A stretch of DNA of 6,045 nucleotides from an uncultured Pseudodesulfovibrio sp. (GTDB lineage: Bacteria; Desulfobacterota; Desulfovibrionia; Desulfovibrionales; Desulfovibrionaceae), in assembly GCA_947259235.1 (NCBI GenBank), contig CAMYLL010000182.1:1-6045 (forward strand). Direction: 5' to 3'. The position numbers were made by a program, and so were the translations under genes. Positions 5,721 through 6,045 of the stretch are shown here, piece after piece (positions within the stretch are counted from its first letter, which is position 1; each line of letters opens with the position of its first letter). Under the pieces are notes generated by a model that worked only from the letters and a program-made list of their open reading frames with translations, searched no databases and was not told the DNA's origin.

Positions 5721-6045
5721 ATGTCGAACATCCAGCTCATCCACACAGAGAACGCCCCGGCCGCTGTCGGCCCCTATTCCCAGGCCACTCAGACCGGCGA
5801 CCTGCTCTTTGTCTCCGGCCAGCTCGGCATCATCCCGGGCCAGGGAAAACTGGCTGAAGGATTTGCCGCCCAGACCCGTCAGGCCCTGGACAATATGAAG
5901 GCCATCCTCGAAGCCGCAGGCTCCTCCCTCACCCAGGTTCTGGCCGTGGATGTCTTTGTCATGGACATGGGCCTTTTTGCCGAGCTCAACGCCATCTATG
6001 CGGAGTACTTCGCAGACCACAAGCCTGCCAGGGCCGCCATCCAGG
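5721..6045 (+). CDS. ridA: RidA-family enamine/imine deaminase, N-terminal part
   Basis: The first 108 residues of a protein normally about 125-130 aa long are visible; the gene runs off the right edge. RidA proteins are soluble trimers that hydrolyse reactive enamines/imines such as 2-aminoacrylate, formed by PLP-dependent dehydratases, and so protect PLP enzymes. Family marks are NAPAAVGPYSQA (11-22), LLFVSGQLG (28-36), QTRQALDNMKAILEAAGSSL (51-70), VFVMDMGLFAELNAIYAEYF (78-97) and KPARAA (101-106). Arg104 corresponds to the substrate-carboxylate-binding arginine of the family (R105 in E. coli). The glutamate near position 120 lies outside the window, so catalytic competence cannot be fully checked. 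AAAGGAG lies 5 nt before the ATG. The short gap to the double-Gate gene suggests cotranscription. Confidence 0.93.
   Translation, partial: MSNIQLIHTENAPAAVGPYSQATQTGDLLFVSGQLGIIPGQGKLAEGFAAQTRQALDNMKAILEAAGSSLTQVLAVDVFVMDMGLFAELNAIYAEYFADHKPARAAIQ

Overview
The window looks like a chromosomal segment from a Desulfovibrio-type sulfate reducer (Desulfovibrionales; Pseudodesulfovibrio or a close relative would fit). This is judged from the GC-rich codon use, the style of the Feo proteins, a PilZ protein with a receiver-like N-terminus, and Fur-type palindromes of the TTGAAAAT-N-ATT.TCAA form. No rRNA, tRNA, CRISPR array, insertion sequence or phage gene was seen. The organism is inferred from protein character, not from a marker gene.

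Left part (1-1702): the 3' end of a family 9 glycosyltransferase (heptosyltransferase-like, envelope polysaccharide) runs rightwards. It meets two leftward genes head-on: a 221-aa PilZ-domain protein, probably a cyclic-di-GMP effector, followed 24 nt later by a 91-aa protein with two glycine-rich membrane helices and a Lys/Arg-rich tail. The convergent stop codons sit in the two arms of one inverted repeat (721-739).

Middle (1703-4674): a divergent, AT-rich intergenic region leads into a ferrous-iron uptake cluster: a 60-aa Cys-rich single-helix protein (FeoB-associated type), feoA and feoB. A near-perfect Fur box lies directly before feoA. A weaker site sharing 12 identical bases with it lies before the Cys-rich gene, so both parts are probably repressed by Fur-Fe(II). 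A strong intrinsic terminator closes feoB.

Right part (4675-6045): after the terminator comes a 322-aa membrane protein with two Gate (nucleoside-recognition / SpmA-SpmB-like) domains, and 26 nt later the start of a RidA-family enamine/imine deaminase that runs off the window. Gate domains also form the FeoB pore, so the neighbour may be a functional or evolutionary relative of FeoB, but its substrate cannot be read from the sequence.

The window is mostly a recognisable iron-uptake locus. The least explained items are the double-Gate protein, the PilZ-linked small membrane protein, and the doubled Fur control around the Cys-rich gene.
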